A DNA stretch of 64,000 nt from Sphingobacteriales bacterium (GTDB taxonomy: Bacteria; Bacteroidota; Bacteroidia; Chitinophagales; Chitinophagaceae): NCBI GenBank assembly GCA_016708305.1, contig JADJGB010000001.1, positions 1 to 64,000 of the forward strand, in the 5' to 3' direction. Shown here piece after piece: positions 10,069 through 18,296 of the stretch; within the stretch, counting starts at the first letter, position 1; every line of letters begins with the position of its first letter. Under the pieces are notes generated by a model. The model was not told the DNA's origin. It saw only the letters and a list, made by a program, of their open reading frames with translations, and searched no databases. The position numbers and the translations under genes are program-made.

Positions 10069-10262
10069 AAACAAAAAAGGAGATAACACCGACAATGATT
10101 AAGGATAAAGAGTTTTTGACAGTAAAAGAGGTTGCTACATTGTTTGGATGCAGCCGACCAACTATTTATAAACTGATTAAGACGGGAAAACTGAAAGCAA
10201 AAAATATAGGCGAAAAGCAAACCTATATTAGACGTTCCGATATTGACAAACTATTTGATTAA
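10065..10262 (+). CDS. Excisionase-like HTH protein, paralogue of the preceding gene
   Basis: 65 residues, essentially only a helix-turn-helix of the DNA-binding excisionase family (FLTVKEVATLFGCSRPTIYKLI, then IRRSDIDKLFD). It shares MIKDKEFLTVKEV and LFGCS exactly with the upstream gene and lacks the cysteine-rich N-terminus. It is translationally coupled through the ATGA overlap. Likely a DNA-bending or regulatory factor of an integrated element. The IS3 element begins about 35 bases downstream, and may have truncated the rest of that element. Confidence 0.7.
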   Translation: MKTKKEITPTMIKDKEFLTVKEVATLFGCSRPTIYKLIKTGKLKAKNIGEKQTYIRRSDIDKLFD

Positions 10263-10362
10263 TCCAAACAGCATAAAGGACAATGATAACAAAAGTATAA
10301 TACCCTCACAAAATAAGACCACTTGTTAAGTTGAAATTTAATAACTTTAAACAAGTGAAATT

Positions 10363-10638
10363 ATGAAACAGACTCGTAGAAAATTCGATTCGGCCTTTAA
10401 GGCCAAAGTAGCCCTTGAGGCACTTCGTGAACGGGAAACGCTATCCGGTCTTGCGGTAAAGTATGACCTGCATCCCAATCAAATTTCGCAATGGAAGCAG
10501 GAGTTTTTAGAAAAATCTGCCTCAGTTTTTGACCATAAGCTACCCAGTTCGGCCTCAGAGCCGGAAGTAGATGTAAGCAAGCTGTATGCAAAAATTGGTG
10601 AGCTGCAAATGGAAAGAGATTTTAAAAAAAAAACTTAA
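10363..10638 (+). CDS. IS3-family transposase orfA (HTH)
   Basis: 91 residues opening KQTRRKFDSAFKAKVALEAL, the conserved HTH_Tnp_1 start of IS3 OrfA proteins, followed by LAVKYDLHPNQISQWKQEFL. It ends in an A10 run at 10624-10633, where translation could shift into orfB. The reading ERDFLKKKLNQ, typical of fused OrfAB products, appears in the orfB frame at this point. Confidence 0.8.
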   Translation: MKQTRRKFDSAFKAKVALEALRERETLSGLAVKYDLHPNQISQWKQEFLEKSASVFDHKLPSSASEPEVDVSKLYAKIGELQMERDFKKKT

Positions 10639-11475
10639 TCAAATTAGGGATACTGTAGATCAGCGATTGCTGGTATCTAAGGATGAATACCTTAGCATCA
10701 GAAAGCAATGCGATTTGCTGGATATCAACAGATCAACGGTATATTACAACCCCAAAGGTGAGAGCGAAGAAAATCTTAGTATCATGCAAATAATGGACAA
10801 ACATATTTTGGAAGAGCCAACAGCAGGAGTACTTACGATGCAATCAATGCTTGAAGAACAAGGAATACAGGCAAGCTACGAACGCATACGCAGACTGATG
10901 CGCCTGGCAAACATACGCCCCATCTATCCTCGCAGGCATCTTACAAAATGGAAAAACAATGAATATGTGCATCCTTATCTGCTTAAAGATTTGACAATAG
11001 AACGCAGCAATCAGGTTTGGGAAATAGATATTACCTATGTACCCATGCGCAAAGGGTTCATGTATTTAACCGCTGTTATTGATGTTTACAGCAGGTACAT
11101 TGTTGGCTGGGGCCTAAGCAATACCTTAGATGCAGAAAGCAGTTTGCAAGTATTGAAACAAGCAAAAGTACACATGGCAAACCAGAAATAATCAATAGCG
11201 ACCAAGGCAGTCAGTTTACTTGCAAATTGTATGTAGAATATTTAAAAGAGCAGGGAATAAAAATAAGTATGGATGGCAAAGGCAGCGCTTTGGACAATAT
11301 ATATATCGAAAGGTTTTGGCGCACCATAAAATACCAGCACATTCATTTAAACCCGGCAGCAGATGGAATAAGTTTGTATATCGGTATAAAGAAGTGGATT
11401 GAAAAATACCACTTTAAAGCCCATCAGGGAATAAACCGGCAAAAGCCTCAATACCTATATTTGAATGCAGCTTAA
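10586..11475 (+). CDS. IS3-family transposase orfB (DDE integrase), one frameshift
   Basis: Catalytic subunit with an rve-type DDE core. EIDITYVPM supplies the first aspartate, HGKPEIINSDQGSQFT the second, and NIYIERFWRTIKY the glutamate. The HTH_21 region (EEPTAGVLTMQSMLEEQGI) precedes the core. The frame breaks near 11170-11185, where one base must be added or removed to join the D1 and D2 parts. The protein ends LYLNAA at 11475. If the break is real, the copy is inactive; if it is a sequencing error, the element may be functional. Confidence 0.8.
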
Positions 11476-11520
11476 AACAACTAAGAAATGAGTAAAAGTG
11501 GTCTAAAGAAATGGGGGTAC

Positions 11521-12636
11521 TATATACATAGCGTCTTAATTAATGCAGCATAACTTCCTTAATGTTTCATTCGGCTTACGCCAAATTTTCATTTGCTGTT
11601 TAACAACCCGCAATAATTCATCAATAGTGGCAAAGTATCTATTATGCGTACAAATTCTTCTTGTCATTTTCCATACCCTTTCTATGTTGTTTAAATCCGG
11701 CTATAGGGCGGCAGGAAAAGCAATTGGATTTTACCTTTGTTTTTATTTAACCATGGCTGTATCATTATTGCATGATGATACCTTGCATTGTCAAGTATCA
11801 GTATTGTTTTCTTCCCTCTCTTTTTGATCTCAAAACTTTCTTTAAAAACAATAAAAGGTTTCGGCATTAAATATGGCTGCATCCATTGTAACCAATTGTC
11901 CCGTAGCGGCTGATACAGCTCCGAACAAAGCCATACTTTTCTGGTTGGCGCATGTTGTATTATCGGATCTTCTTCTTCCGGAGGCACCCACATCCTGCAA
12001 CGGGTTCCATGCTGTTGAAAATGGCATTCGTCTTCATACCAAATGTCATTCCCCGGACTTTTTAGAACCAGCCGAAGTTTTTTTAAAACCCTTTTTTAAC
12101 AAAGGGTTGGCATTGGCAATCACAGGGCGTGGTTTTCGTAGCCGGACACCCATCATCTTGAACATTCTTTGGCATTGGCGGACACCTATTTCAACTTTAT
12201 ACTTCTTTCGTAAGTGTACAGATAATAATTTGCCGTCCCAAAATGATTGAATAAATTTAAAATCAGAAGGTGGTCGGCGGACATCCTTTTCCATTTGATC
12301 CCATTGTTTTGCTGATAACATCCGGGGTCTGCCAGAACGTTCACCATCTCTCAATCCGGCAAAGCCGGATTCATTAAATTTCTTAACCCACCGTTGAACA
12401 GTTGTGGGGCTTTGCCCAAACATCTCTCCAACCTGATAGCTATCATAACCATTTGCAATCAATAATACTCCGTGCAATTTATGGTCATATCTTGATTCGT
12501 TTGAACGCTGGATTTCTTGCTGTATAGCTATTTGCATGAGAACCGGCTCATTAATTTCTAATTGCTTCATAACTTAATCTTTGATTAAGCACAAAGATAA
12601 TATTTATACTGCATTAATTATGTCGTCGTGTATATA
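11521..12636 (-). mobile_element. IS630-family insertion sequence abutting the IS3 element
   Basis: The left end (11521-11553) and right end (12604-12636) form a 33-bp imperfect inverted repeat with 6 mismatches, beginning TATATACA and sharing AATTAATGCAG. IS630/Tc1 elements insert at TA, and TA steps flank both ends. The left end starts within or exactly at the right end of the neighbouring IS3 element, so this copy inserted at the IS3 terminus, or the reverse. Confidence 0.75.
11536..12570 (-). pseudogene. IS630-family transposase, split by frameshifts
   Basis: The N-terminal part (start MKQLEINEPVLMQIAI at 12570) has two HTH segments (SYQVGEMFGQSPTTVQRWVKKF and a winged-helix region). The DDE core follows in other frames: DIWYEDECHFQQHG, then LILDNARYHHA, then LPPYSPDLNNIERVWK carrying the final acidic residue. 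The C-terminus ends LRKLCCIN at 11536. Frame changes lie near 12050 and near 11690. All catalytic residues are present across frames, so the breaks could again be sequence errors rather than decay. Confidence 0.75.
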
Positions 12637-12990
12637 TAATTAGTTATGTAAAAATATAATATTTTTAAAAAATGAAACGGCATTGATTAAATTTTTCAAT
12701 CCTATGAATTAAAAATGATTAATCAGATGCTTAATTCAGTTTTTGTATCAAGATCTGATAATCTAATTATCTCCCCGAAAACATGATAAAAGTCATTAGG
12801 TAATCCTTTGATTTTAATGGTTTTCCTAAAAAATTAGGGTTAAATTTGTAACGCAAAAGTTAATATTTACAACTAAAACTTTTGCTCATGAAATACGATT
12901 TGGCAATCCGGCTTTTCCTTTTGGGCAAAATGAAATCAGGTTTGCCCGAGGAGAAGAACACAATTTTTCTGTTTACTTTAATTTCAAACT
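12637..12990 (+). promoter_or_regulatory. Upstream region of the hydrogenase operon
   Basis: About 350 bases without a confident gene. A TAAATTTG box at 12841-12848 matches the -7 consensus TAnnTTTG and is a candidate promoter; no good -33 element lies at the usual distance, the nearest TTTG being at 12807-12810. I looked for a copy of the palindrome found before nikR and saw none here. Confidence 0.35.
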
Positions 12991-13010
12991 ATGCACCAAT
13001 CAGGCGCTGA
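12888..13010 (+). CDS. Possible short upstream ORF before hoxEF
   Basis: A 40-codon frame starting ATG at 12888 (MKYDLAIRLFLLGKMKSG) that overlaps the first 20 bases of the hydrogenase fusion gene in another frame. It sits shortly behind the candidate -7 box. It could be a leader peptide coupled to hoxEF, or a chance frame. I do not recognise it. Confidence 0.2.
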   Translation: MKYDLAIRLFLLGKMKSGLPEEKNTIFLFTLISNYAPIRR

Positions 13011-14763
13011 CAGGCTGTTCGAGGTGGAACCACTGCGTTCTTACTTATTGAACGTACTTAGAAACATTCAAATGAGTGAAGGATATATTTCTGATGAAAA
13101 AATATCTTTATTGGCAAAAAAATATGATGTTTCAAATGTGGAAGTGGAAGGAGTAGTAACTTTTTATCATTTTCTGCACCGAAAACCTACCGGAAGGCAT
13201 GTCATTTATCTCAATAACAGCCTCACCTCAGTCATCAAAGGATATGAAAGAGTAAAAGAATCTTTTGAGAGAGAAACCGGTGCATTGATGGGATCGGTGG
13301 ACCGTACAGGAACCTTTGGCCTGTTTTCTACTCCCTGTATCGGACTCAGCGATCAGGAACCGGCGGCATTAATTGATTTTTATCCGTTCATTAATCTTAA
13401 TGCCATTAAAGTAAAAGACATTATCAACAGCATAAAACAAGGTGCCAGTCCGGCCGATATTTGCGACTATCCGGCTGACAATATCCGCTATACACCCATT
13501 AGCGGATCTGTATTTTTTAGTGATTTTAAGGAAGGTATAAGCCTTGTGAATGCTTTCAAATTAAGTCCGCAGGAAATTATCGAAGAGCTGAAGAAATCAC
13601 AACTGGCAGGTCGTGGTGGTGCCTTTTTTCCTACCTGGATGAAGTGGGATGCTACCCGAAAGCAAGAAAGCACGCTCAAATTTATTATTTGCAATGCCGA
13701 TGAAGGCGAACCTGGTACTTTCAAAGACCGTGTACTTATCAATAGTCAGGCGGCTTCACTGATAGAAGGAATGATTATCGGTGGTTATACCGCCGGTGCA
13801 TCCTATGGAATTATTTATCTGAGAGGCGAATATTTTTGGTTAGCAGAAAAACTGAACACCAGAATTCAGGCATATTATCAAAAAGGATTATTGGGTAAAA
13901 CCATTGGTGGTAAAGACGGTTTTAATTTTGACCTGAGGATTCAGATGGGTGCAGGAGCCTATGTGTGCGGAGAGGAAACAGCCTTGCTCGAATCAATGGA
14001 AGGCAAAAGAGGCGAACCCCGCACCAAATGGTTTCTTCCGGTAGAAAAGGGCTACCTGCAAATGCCCACCATCATCAACAATGTAGAAACCTTCTGTGCA
14101 GTGGCAAGAATTTTTGAAAAAGGATTAGATAATTATTGTGAAAAAGGAATTCCCGGATCTCCGGGAACAAAAATCATTAGCGTAAGTGGCGATTGCAGTT
14201 TGCCCGGAATTTATGAAATCGAATGGGGAATGACGGTGGCCGAGTTGCTGGAGCTTGGCGAAGCAAATGATCCTTATTTTATTCAGGTAAGCGGACCATC
14301 GGGAGAGTGTATTTCGATGAAAGAAAAATACCGCCGTATTTCGATGCTCGACCTGCTTGCCCGAAAAGATATCAGGTGCGGAGGCGCTCTCACAGTTTAT
14401 AATTCTCAGCGAGATTTAATCATGATTTTATCAAAATACGCCGAATTTTTTAAGCATGAATCCTGCGGTATCTGCACGCCGTGTCGGGCCGGCAATTATT
14501 TGATTGAAAGAAAACTTGATAAACTTAGAAACGGACTTGCATCAAGAGAAGACTTGGAAAATATCAGGAGCTGGGCCAATATTATGAAAGCAAGCAGTCG
14601 TTGCGGACTGGGCAAAACAGCACCCAACAGTATTATTTTGGCAATGGAAAAATTTGCAGAATATTTCTATAAGAGATTATATCACACTGATAATCAACAC
14701 GAAGGGATAGTAGCCTTCGATATGGAAGCTGCTATTTCAGATTACGAAAAATATAAAAATTAG
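12991..14763 (+). CDS. hoxF: HoxE-HoxF fusion, diaphorase subunit of NAD-reducing [NiFe]-hydrogenase
   Basis: 590 residues; the NAD(H)/FMN module that exchanges electrons between NAD(P)H and the hydrogenase, cytoplasmic. Residues 1-165 match HoxE/NuoE (LRNIQMSEGYI, VSNVEVEGVVTFYHF). Then comes HoxF/NuoF: GRGGAFFPTWMKW near 206 and CNADEGEPGTFKDR near 233 for NADH/FMN, GAGAYVCGEETALLES near 320, ESCGICTPCRAGN near 490 and a last cysteine in RCGLGKTAP near 538 for the [4Fe-4S] cluster. In the HoxE part three of the four cysteines that bind the [2Fe-2S] cluster are replaced (N, S and S); only that of TPCIG remains. First gene of a tightly packed operon, with 4 bases to the next gene. Confidence 0.92.
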   Translation: MHQSGADRLFEVEPLRSYLLNVLRNIQMSEGYISDEKISLLAKKYDVSNVEVEGVVTFYHFLHRKPTGRHVIYLNNSLTSVIKGYERVKESFERETGALMGSVDRTGTFGLFSTPCIGLSDQEPAALIDFYPFINLNAIKVKDIINSIKQGASPADICDYPADNIRYTPISGSVFFSDFKEGISLVNAFKLSPQEIIEELKKSQLAGRGGAFFPTWMKWDATRKQESTLKFIICNADEGEPGTFKDRVLINSQAASLIEGMIIGGYTAGASYGIIYLRGEYFWLAEKLNTRIQAYYQKGLLGKTIGGKDGFNFDLRIQMGAGAYVCGEETALLESMEGKRGEPRTKWFLPVEKGYLQMPTIINNVETFCAVARIFEKGLDNYCEKGIPGSPGTKIISVSGDCSLPGIYEIEWGMTVAELLELGEANDPYFIQVSGPSGECISMKEKYRRISMLDLLARKDIRCGGALTVYNSQRDLIMILSKYAEFFKHESCGICTPCRAGNYLIERKLDKLRNGLASREDLENIRSWANIMKASSRCGLGKTAPNSIILAMEKFAEYFYKRLYHTDNQHEGIVAFDMEAAISDYEKYKN

Positions 14764-14767
14764 GGTT

Positions 14768-16039
14768 ATGGCAAAAATGGTGACAATTGAAATAGATGGT
14801 TTACCCATTCAGGCAGAAGAGGGCCAAAATCTGGTATATGTGGCCAAAGAAAACGGATTTTTTATCCCTTCTCTCTGCTATTACGAAAATATGGACCCGC
14901 CATTGGGAACCTGTCGAACCTGCACCTGCCGTATTAATGGCAAACCAGGACCTGCCTGCATCGAAAAGGTCAGGGAGGGAATGCAGGTGGAAGTAAACAA
15001 AGCTGATTTGGTTGACATGCGAAAGTCAATAATAGAAATGATGTTTTCAGAAGGAAATCATTTTTGCCCCTCCTGCGAAAAAAGCGGGAACTGCGATTTG
15101 CAGCACATGGCTTATGAACTTGAAATTTCTCATACCCGATTCCCGCATCTTTTTAAAGATAGGCTGATTGATTATAACTCAAAGAGAATGGTGATGGAAC
15201 ACAACCGGTGCATTAAATGCCGGCGCTGTGTGGAAGAGGTTTTGTCTGATGATGGCAAACGGGTGTTTATGTATATGAACAGAGGAAACGAGACTTATGT
15301 GGGAATTGACTATGAACAAGAGGCAAAACTTTCAAAAGAGCAGGCATTAAACGCTATGAATATTTGCCCGACGGGAGCCATTATCGTTAAGGGAAAAATT
15401 TTTTCAAAACCCTTTGGCCAACGCGCCTTTGACCTTTCATCTTCACAAAAGAATTATGGCAAGAAACCTATTAAATTATCGCGTGGTGCTGTTATGGAAA
15501 AAAAGATAGTAGCAACGGCCTCTCTTGCCGGATGCTTTGGCTGCCACATGTCATTGCTGGATGTGGACACCGATTTGCTTGACCTGATTGAATTGGTGGA
15601 GTTCAATAAATCGCCTTTAACCGATATCAAAAAATTTGCACATCGGTGTCATATAGGAATCATTGAAGGCGGATGCAGTAATGACGAGAATATTGAAGTA
15701 TTGCGCGAGTTCAGAGAGAAATGTGATATTCTGGTATCGCTCGGCGAATGTAGTATCTGGGGCGGACTGCCGGCCATGCGCAATACAGTGCCTTTGGGCG
15801 AGTGTCTGGAAGAAGCCTATCTGAACAGCTTCACCAATGACCCTGCTAAGAGTACGATACCTTATCATGAAGATATTCCTAAATTGCTCAACAGGGTATT
15901 TGCCTGCAGCGAAATTGTAAAAATAGATTATTACATTCCGGGCTGTCCACCATCAGCTAGCCATATTTGGAAAGCTATTAAGAATTTGCTGTGGCACGAA
16001 GAATATTCAATCCTTTACTCAGAATTTAAATATGACTGA
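14768..16039 (+). CDS. hoxUY: HoxU-HoxY fusion, electron-transfer plus small subunit of [NiFe]-hydrogenase
   Basis: 423 residues joining two proteins that are normally separate. Residues 1-240 are HoxU: [2Fe-2S] ferredoxin cysteines (SLCYYE, GTCRTCTC, then PAC), the His-Cys cluster site HFCPSCEKSGNC near 98-109, and CIKCRRC with ICPTGA for a [4Fe-4S] cluster. A linker of about 20 residues follows. From about residue 243, MEKKIVATASLAGCFGCHMSL begins HoxY, the small hydrogenase subunit, whose proximal [4Fe-4S] ligands are GCFGC, GGCSN, GECSIWGG and PGCPPSA. No stop or Shine-Dalgarno lies before the internal methionine, so the fusion looks genuine. Its end overlaps the hoxH start by 8 bases. 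Confidence 0.92.
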   Translation: MAKMVTIEIDGLPIQAEEGQNLVYVAKENGFFIPSLCYYENMDPPLGTCRTCTCRINGKPGPACIEKVREGMQVEVNKADLVDMRKSIIEMMFSEGNHFCPSCEKSGNCDLQHMAYELEISHTRFPHLFKDRLIDYNSKRMVMEHNRCIKCRRCVEEVLSDDGKRVFMYMNRGNETYVGIDYEQEAKLSKEQALNAMNICPTGAIIVKGKIFSKPFGQRAFDLSSSQKNYGKKPIKLSRGAVMEKKIVATASLAGCFGCHMSLLDVDTDLLDLIELVEFNKSPLTDIKKFAHRCHIGIIEGGCSNDENIEVLREFREKCDILVSLGECSIWGGLPAMRNTVPLGECLEEAYLNSFTNDPAKSTIPYHEDIPKLLNRVFACSEIVKIDYYIPGCPPSASHIWKAIKNLLWHEEYSILYSEFKYD

Positions 16040-17492
16040 TATGTCAACAAAAATTGTTATTGATCCTATTACCAGAGTTGAAGGTCATGGCCGCGTTACC
16101 ATCCACTTAGATGAATATGGTAAGGTGAAAGACTCCTTTCTCCATGTCGTAGAATTTCGTGGTTTTGAAAGATTTATTCAGGGACACCCATACTGGGAAG
16201 CGCCGGCACTTGTACAAAGACTGTGTGGTATTTGTCCCGTCAGTCATCATCTCGCTGCGGCCAAGGCTATTGACCAAATAGTTGGAATAGACCCTCAAGA
16301 TCTTTCTACGGCAGCCAACAAGCTTCGCAGACTGATGCATTACGGGCAGATATTCCAGTCTCATGCTTTACATTTCTTTTATCTTGCTTCACCCGATTTA
16401 TTATTTGGGGTGGATGCACCAGTAGAAAAAAGGAATGTGATTGCAGTGGCTGTTGAAGATAAAGAACTGGCCACAAGAGGAATCATTATGCGAAAATTTG
16501 GTCAGGAAATAATTAGAGCAATTGCCGGAAAAAGGATTCATGGTATTTCGAGTGTGCCGGGTGGCGTTTATAAAATCTTTACTCAAAAAGAAAGAGATTA
16601 CTTTTTAAACGGTGAAGAAATATCCAACATTGATAACATGATAGCATGGATGCTGGAAATTCTGGCGTTTATAAAATCTTACCATGAAAAACACAAAATT
16701 TATATGGAAACATTTGCCGAGTTTCCGTCCGGTCATTTAGGAATGGTGGATGACGATGGAAATCTTGAGTTTTATCATGGAAAACTAAGAGCCATTGATG
16801 ATGCGGGAAATAAAACACTTGATGATGTGAGTACAGATAATTATCTGCAATATTTTGCAGAAGCAGTTGAAAAATGGTCTTATATGAAGTTTCCTTATCT
16901 GAAACAACTCGGAAGAGAGAAAGGTTGGAACAGGGTAGGCCCTCTTGCAAGAATCAATATTTGCAACCGGATTCGTACACCATTAGCAGAGAAAGAAAGA
17001 ATAAACTTTTTTGAATTTGCAGGCAGGAAAGTCGTTAACAGTACCATGTACTTTCACTGGGCCAGACTAATAGAAATGCTTGCCTGCGCTGAGGAAATGA
17101 AACTATTGCTGAATGACCCTGATATTTTGAGTGAAGACCTTGTAAGAACCGGCGTTCCCCGATTGCAGGGAATTGGAATAGTTGAAGCTCCGCGAGGCAC
17201 ACTTACTCACCATTATGCCGTGGATGAAAAGGGAATGATTACGCGTTGTAATCTGATTGTATCAACCACCCACAATAATGATGCTATGAACCATGCCGTA
17301 AAATGGGTGGCAGAAAATGTAATCAGCAATAAAGGAACCATTACTGACGCTATGTTGAATCAGGTGGAAACAGCCATCCGGGCTTATGATCCTTGTCTCA
17401 GTTGTGCTACTCATGCCATCGGTAAAATGCCGCTTAAAATAGAATTAATTAATTTCGCCGGTGATTTAATAGATGAGCGGGCAAAAACTTAA
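16032..17492 (+). CDS. hoxH: HoxH, catalytic large subunit of NAD-reducing [NiFe]-hydrogenase
   Basis: 486 residues carrying the Ni-Fe active site. The N-terminal ligand motif is RLCGICPVSHHLAAAKAID near residues 62-80; the C-terminal motif is DPCLSCATHAIG near 454. About 25 residues follow the last histidine and would be removed by the maturation protease encoded next. The motifs fit group 3d (soluble, NAD-linked) hydrogenases, in line with the HoxE, F, U and Y partners. Start ATG at 16032; a second ATG at 16041 (MSTKIVIDPITRVEGHG) is also possible. The reading frame is intact, as in the whole forward operon. Confidence 0.95.
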   Translation: MTDMSTKIVIDPITRVEGHGRVTIHLDEYGKVKDSFLHVVEFRGFERFIQGHPYWEAPALVQRLCGICPVSHHLAAAKAIDQIVGIDPQDLSTAANKLRRLMHYGQIFQSHALHFFYLASPDLLFGVDAPVEKRNVIAVAVEDKELATRGIIMRKFGQEIIRAIAGKRIHGISSVPGGVYKIFTQKERDYFLNGEEISNIDNMIAWMLEILAFIKSYHEKHKIYMETFAEFPSGHLGMVDDDGNLEFYHGKLRAIDDAGNKTLDDVSTDNYLQYFAEAVEKWSYMKFPYLKQLGREKGWNRVGPLARINICNRIRTPLAEKERINFFEFAGRKVVNSTMYFHWARLIEMLACAEEMKLLLNDPDILSEDLVRTGVPRLQGIGIVEAPRGTLTHHYAVDEKGMITRCNLIVSTTHNNDAMNHAVKWVAENVISNKGTITDAMLNQVETAIRAYDPCLSCATHAIGKMPLKIELINFAGDLIDERAKT

Positions 17493-17925
17493 TAAACTGA
17501 TTATTGGAATAGGCAATGAAGGCCGTGGCGACGATGGCTTAGGCTGGCGCTTTGCCGAAAAAATGGAAGCTGTTTTTTCGGATGTGTTTGATGTCGAGTA
17601 TCGATATCAACTTCAAGTAGAAGATGCGGAATTAGTTTCCCAGTATGACTTTGTCGTTTTTGCCGATGCCACTGTGGAAATTTTTGACAAAGGATTTGAA
17701 TTCTCTCCCTGCAAATTAACTGGGGAGTACTTTTTTTCATCACATACACAAAGTCCGGAGGCTGTAATGTACCTTTCAAAAAGGTTGTACAAAAAACTGC
17801 CCGAAGCATTCATCATGCGTATCTGCGGAAATGAATGGGAAATGGGTATTGGCTTAAGTCTTCAGGCAAGTAAAAGTTTGGAAAAAGCAATTGCTTACTT
17901 TGAGAAGTATGTAATAAATTTCTGA
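17473..17925 (+). CDS. Hydrogenase maturation protease (HoxW/HyaD-like, M52)
   Basis: 150 residues. This nickel-dependent endopeptidase cleaves the C-terminal tail of HoxH after the nickel has been inserted. GIGNEGRGDDGLGW at the N-terminus holds the conserved GN and DDG with the metal-binding glutamate; FADATVEI holds the second metal residue (D), and SSHTQSPEAV the histidine. The gene overlaps the hoxH end by 20 bases, which ties it to that substrate. A HoxW-type role is inferred from position and family. Confidence 0.88.
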   Translation: MSGQKLNKLIIGIGNEGRGDDGLGWRFAEKMEAVFSDVFDVEYRYQLQVEDAELVSQYDFVVFADATVEIFDKGFEFSPCKLTGEYFFSSHTQSPEAVMYLSKRLYKKLPEAFIMRICGNEWEMGIGLSLQASKSLEKAIAYFEKYVINF

Positions 17926-17942
17926 TTAGAAAATAATACCCA

Positions 17943-18293
17943 TTATCCTTCATCTTCCAGTTCGAAACTAATGACTTTCATCTCCTTTCCCTGAATAATT
18001 TTAATCAGGTAACTGTCGCAATCAGGGCATGGAATAGCATAGCTGTTCATGCTAAACTCACAACCGCATTGGGTGCACTGTCCTTTACCTTCTACAATTT
18101 CCATCTTTAACACAGCTTTGGCCAGAAGCGTTCTTGCTTTTACAATGTCAAAAGCAAATTGCAGCGCATCCACCTCAATACTGCTCAACGCTCCTACCTT
18201 AATGAGTACAGAGCAAACATACCCATTACTTTCTTTGGGAATTGCAGACTGAATAATATCAATTATCGAATTAGCGACAGATACTTCATGCAT
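17943..18293 (-). CDS. hypA: HypA, nickel delivery protein for hydrogenase maturation
   Basis: 116 residues beginning MHEVSVANSIIDII. The N-terminal MHE is the nickel-binding site of the family. Zinc-binding pairs CTQCGC and CPDCDS lie near residues 73-94. Last gene of the reverse operon, separated by 3 bases from the FmdE-like gene and by 17 from the end of the hox operon. HypA normally works with HypB, which is not found in this window. Confidence 0.93.
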   Translation of the reverse strand: MHEVSVANSIIDIIQSAIPKESNGYVCSVLIKVGALSSIEVDALQFAFDIVKARTLLAKAVLKMEIVEGKGQCTQCGCEFSMNSYAIPCPDCDSYLIKIIQGKEMKVISFELEDEG

Positions 18294-18296
18294 AAC

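Larger units (their letters stand above)
10296..11524 (+). mobile_element. IS3-family insertion sequence
   Basis: About 1.23 kb. The ends form an imperfect inverted repeat: the left end reads TATAATACCCTCAC and then AGACCACTT, while the right end, reverse complemented, reads TATAGTACCCCCAT and then AGACCACTT. Inside are the orfA and orfB transposase frames. I could not identify a clear target duplication; the right end is immediately abutted by the IS630-family element. A 51-bp copy of the right end, with one mismatch, occurs alone at 51483-51533. Confidence 0.8.

Noticed and set aside
12741..12749. TTTTGTATC as a second att copy matching the mnmE 3' end
   Set aside because: Only nine bases match and the following bases differ. 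A longer ten-base match occurs by chance inside the MutS-like gene near 2586, so the match has no weight.
12637..12990. NikR-type operator in front of the hydrogenase operon
   Set aside because: No GTGTTAC/GTAACAC pair is present in this stretch.
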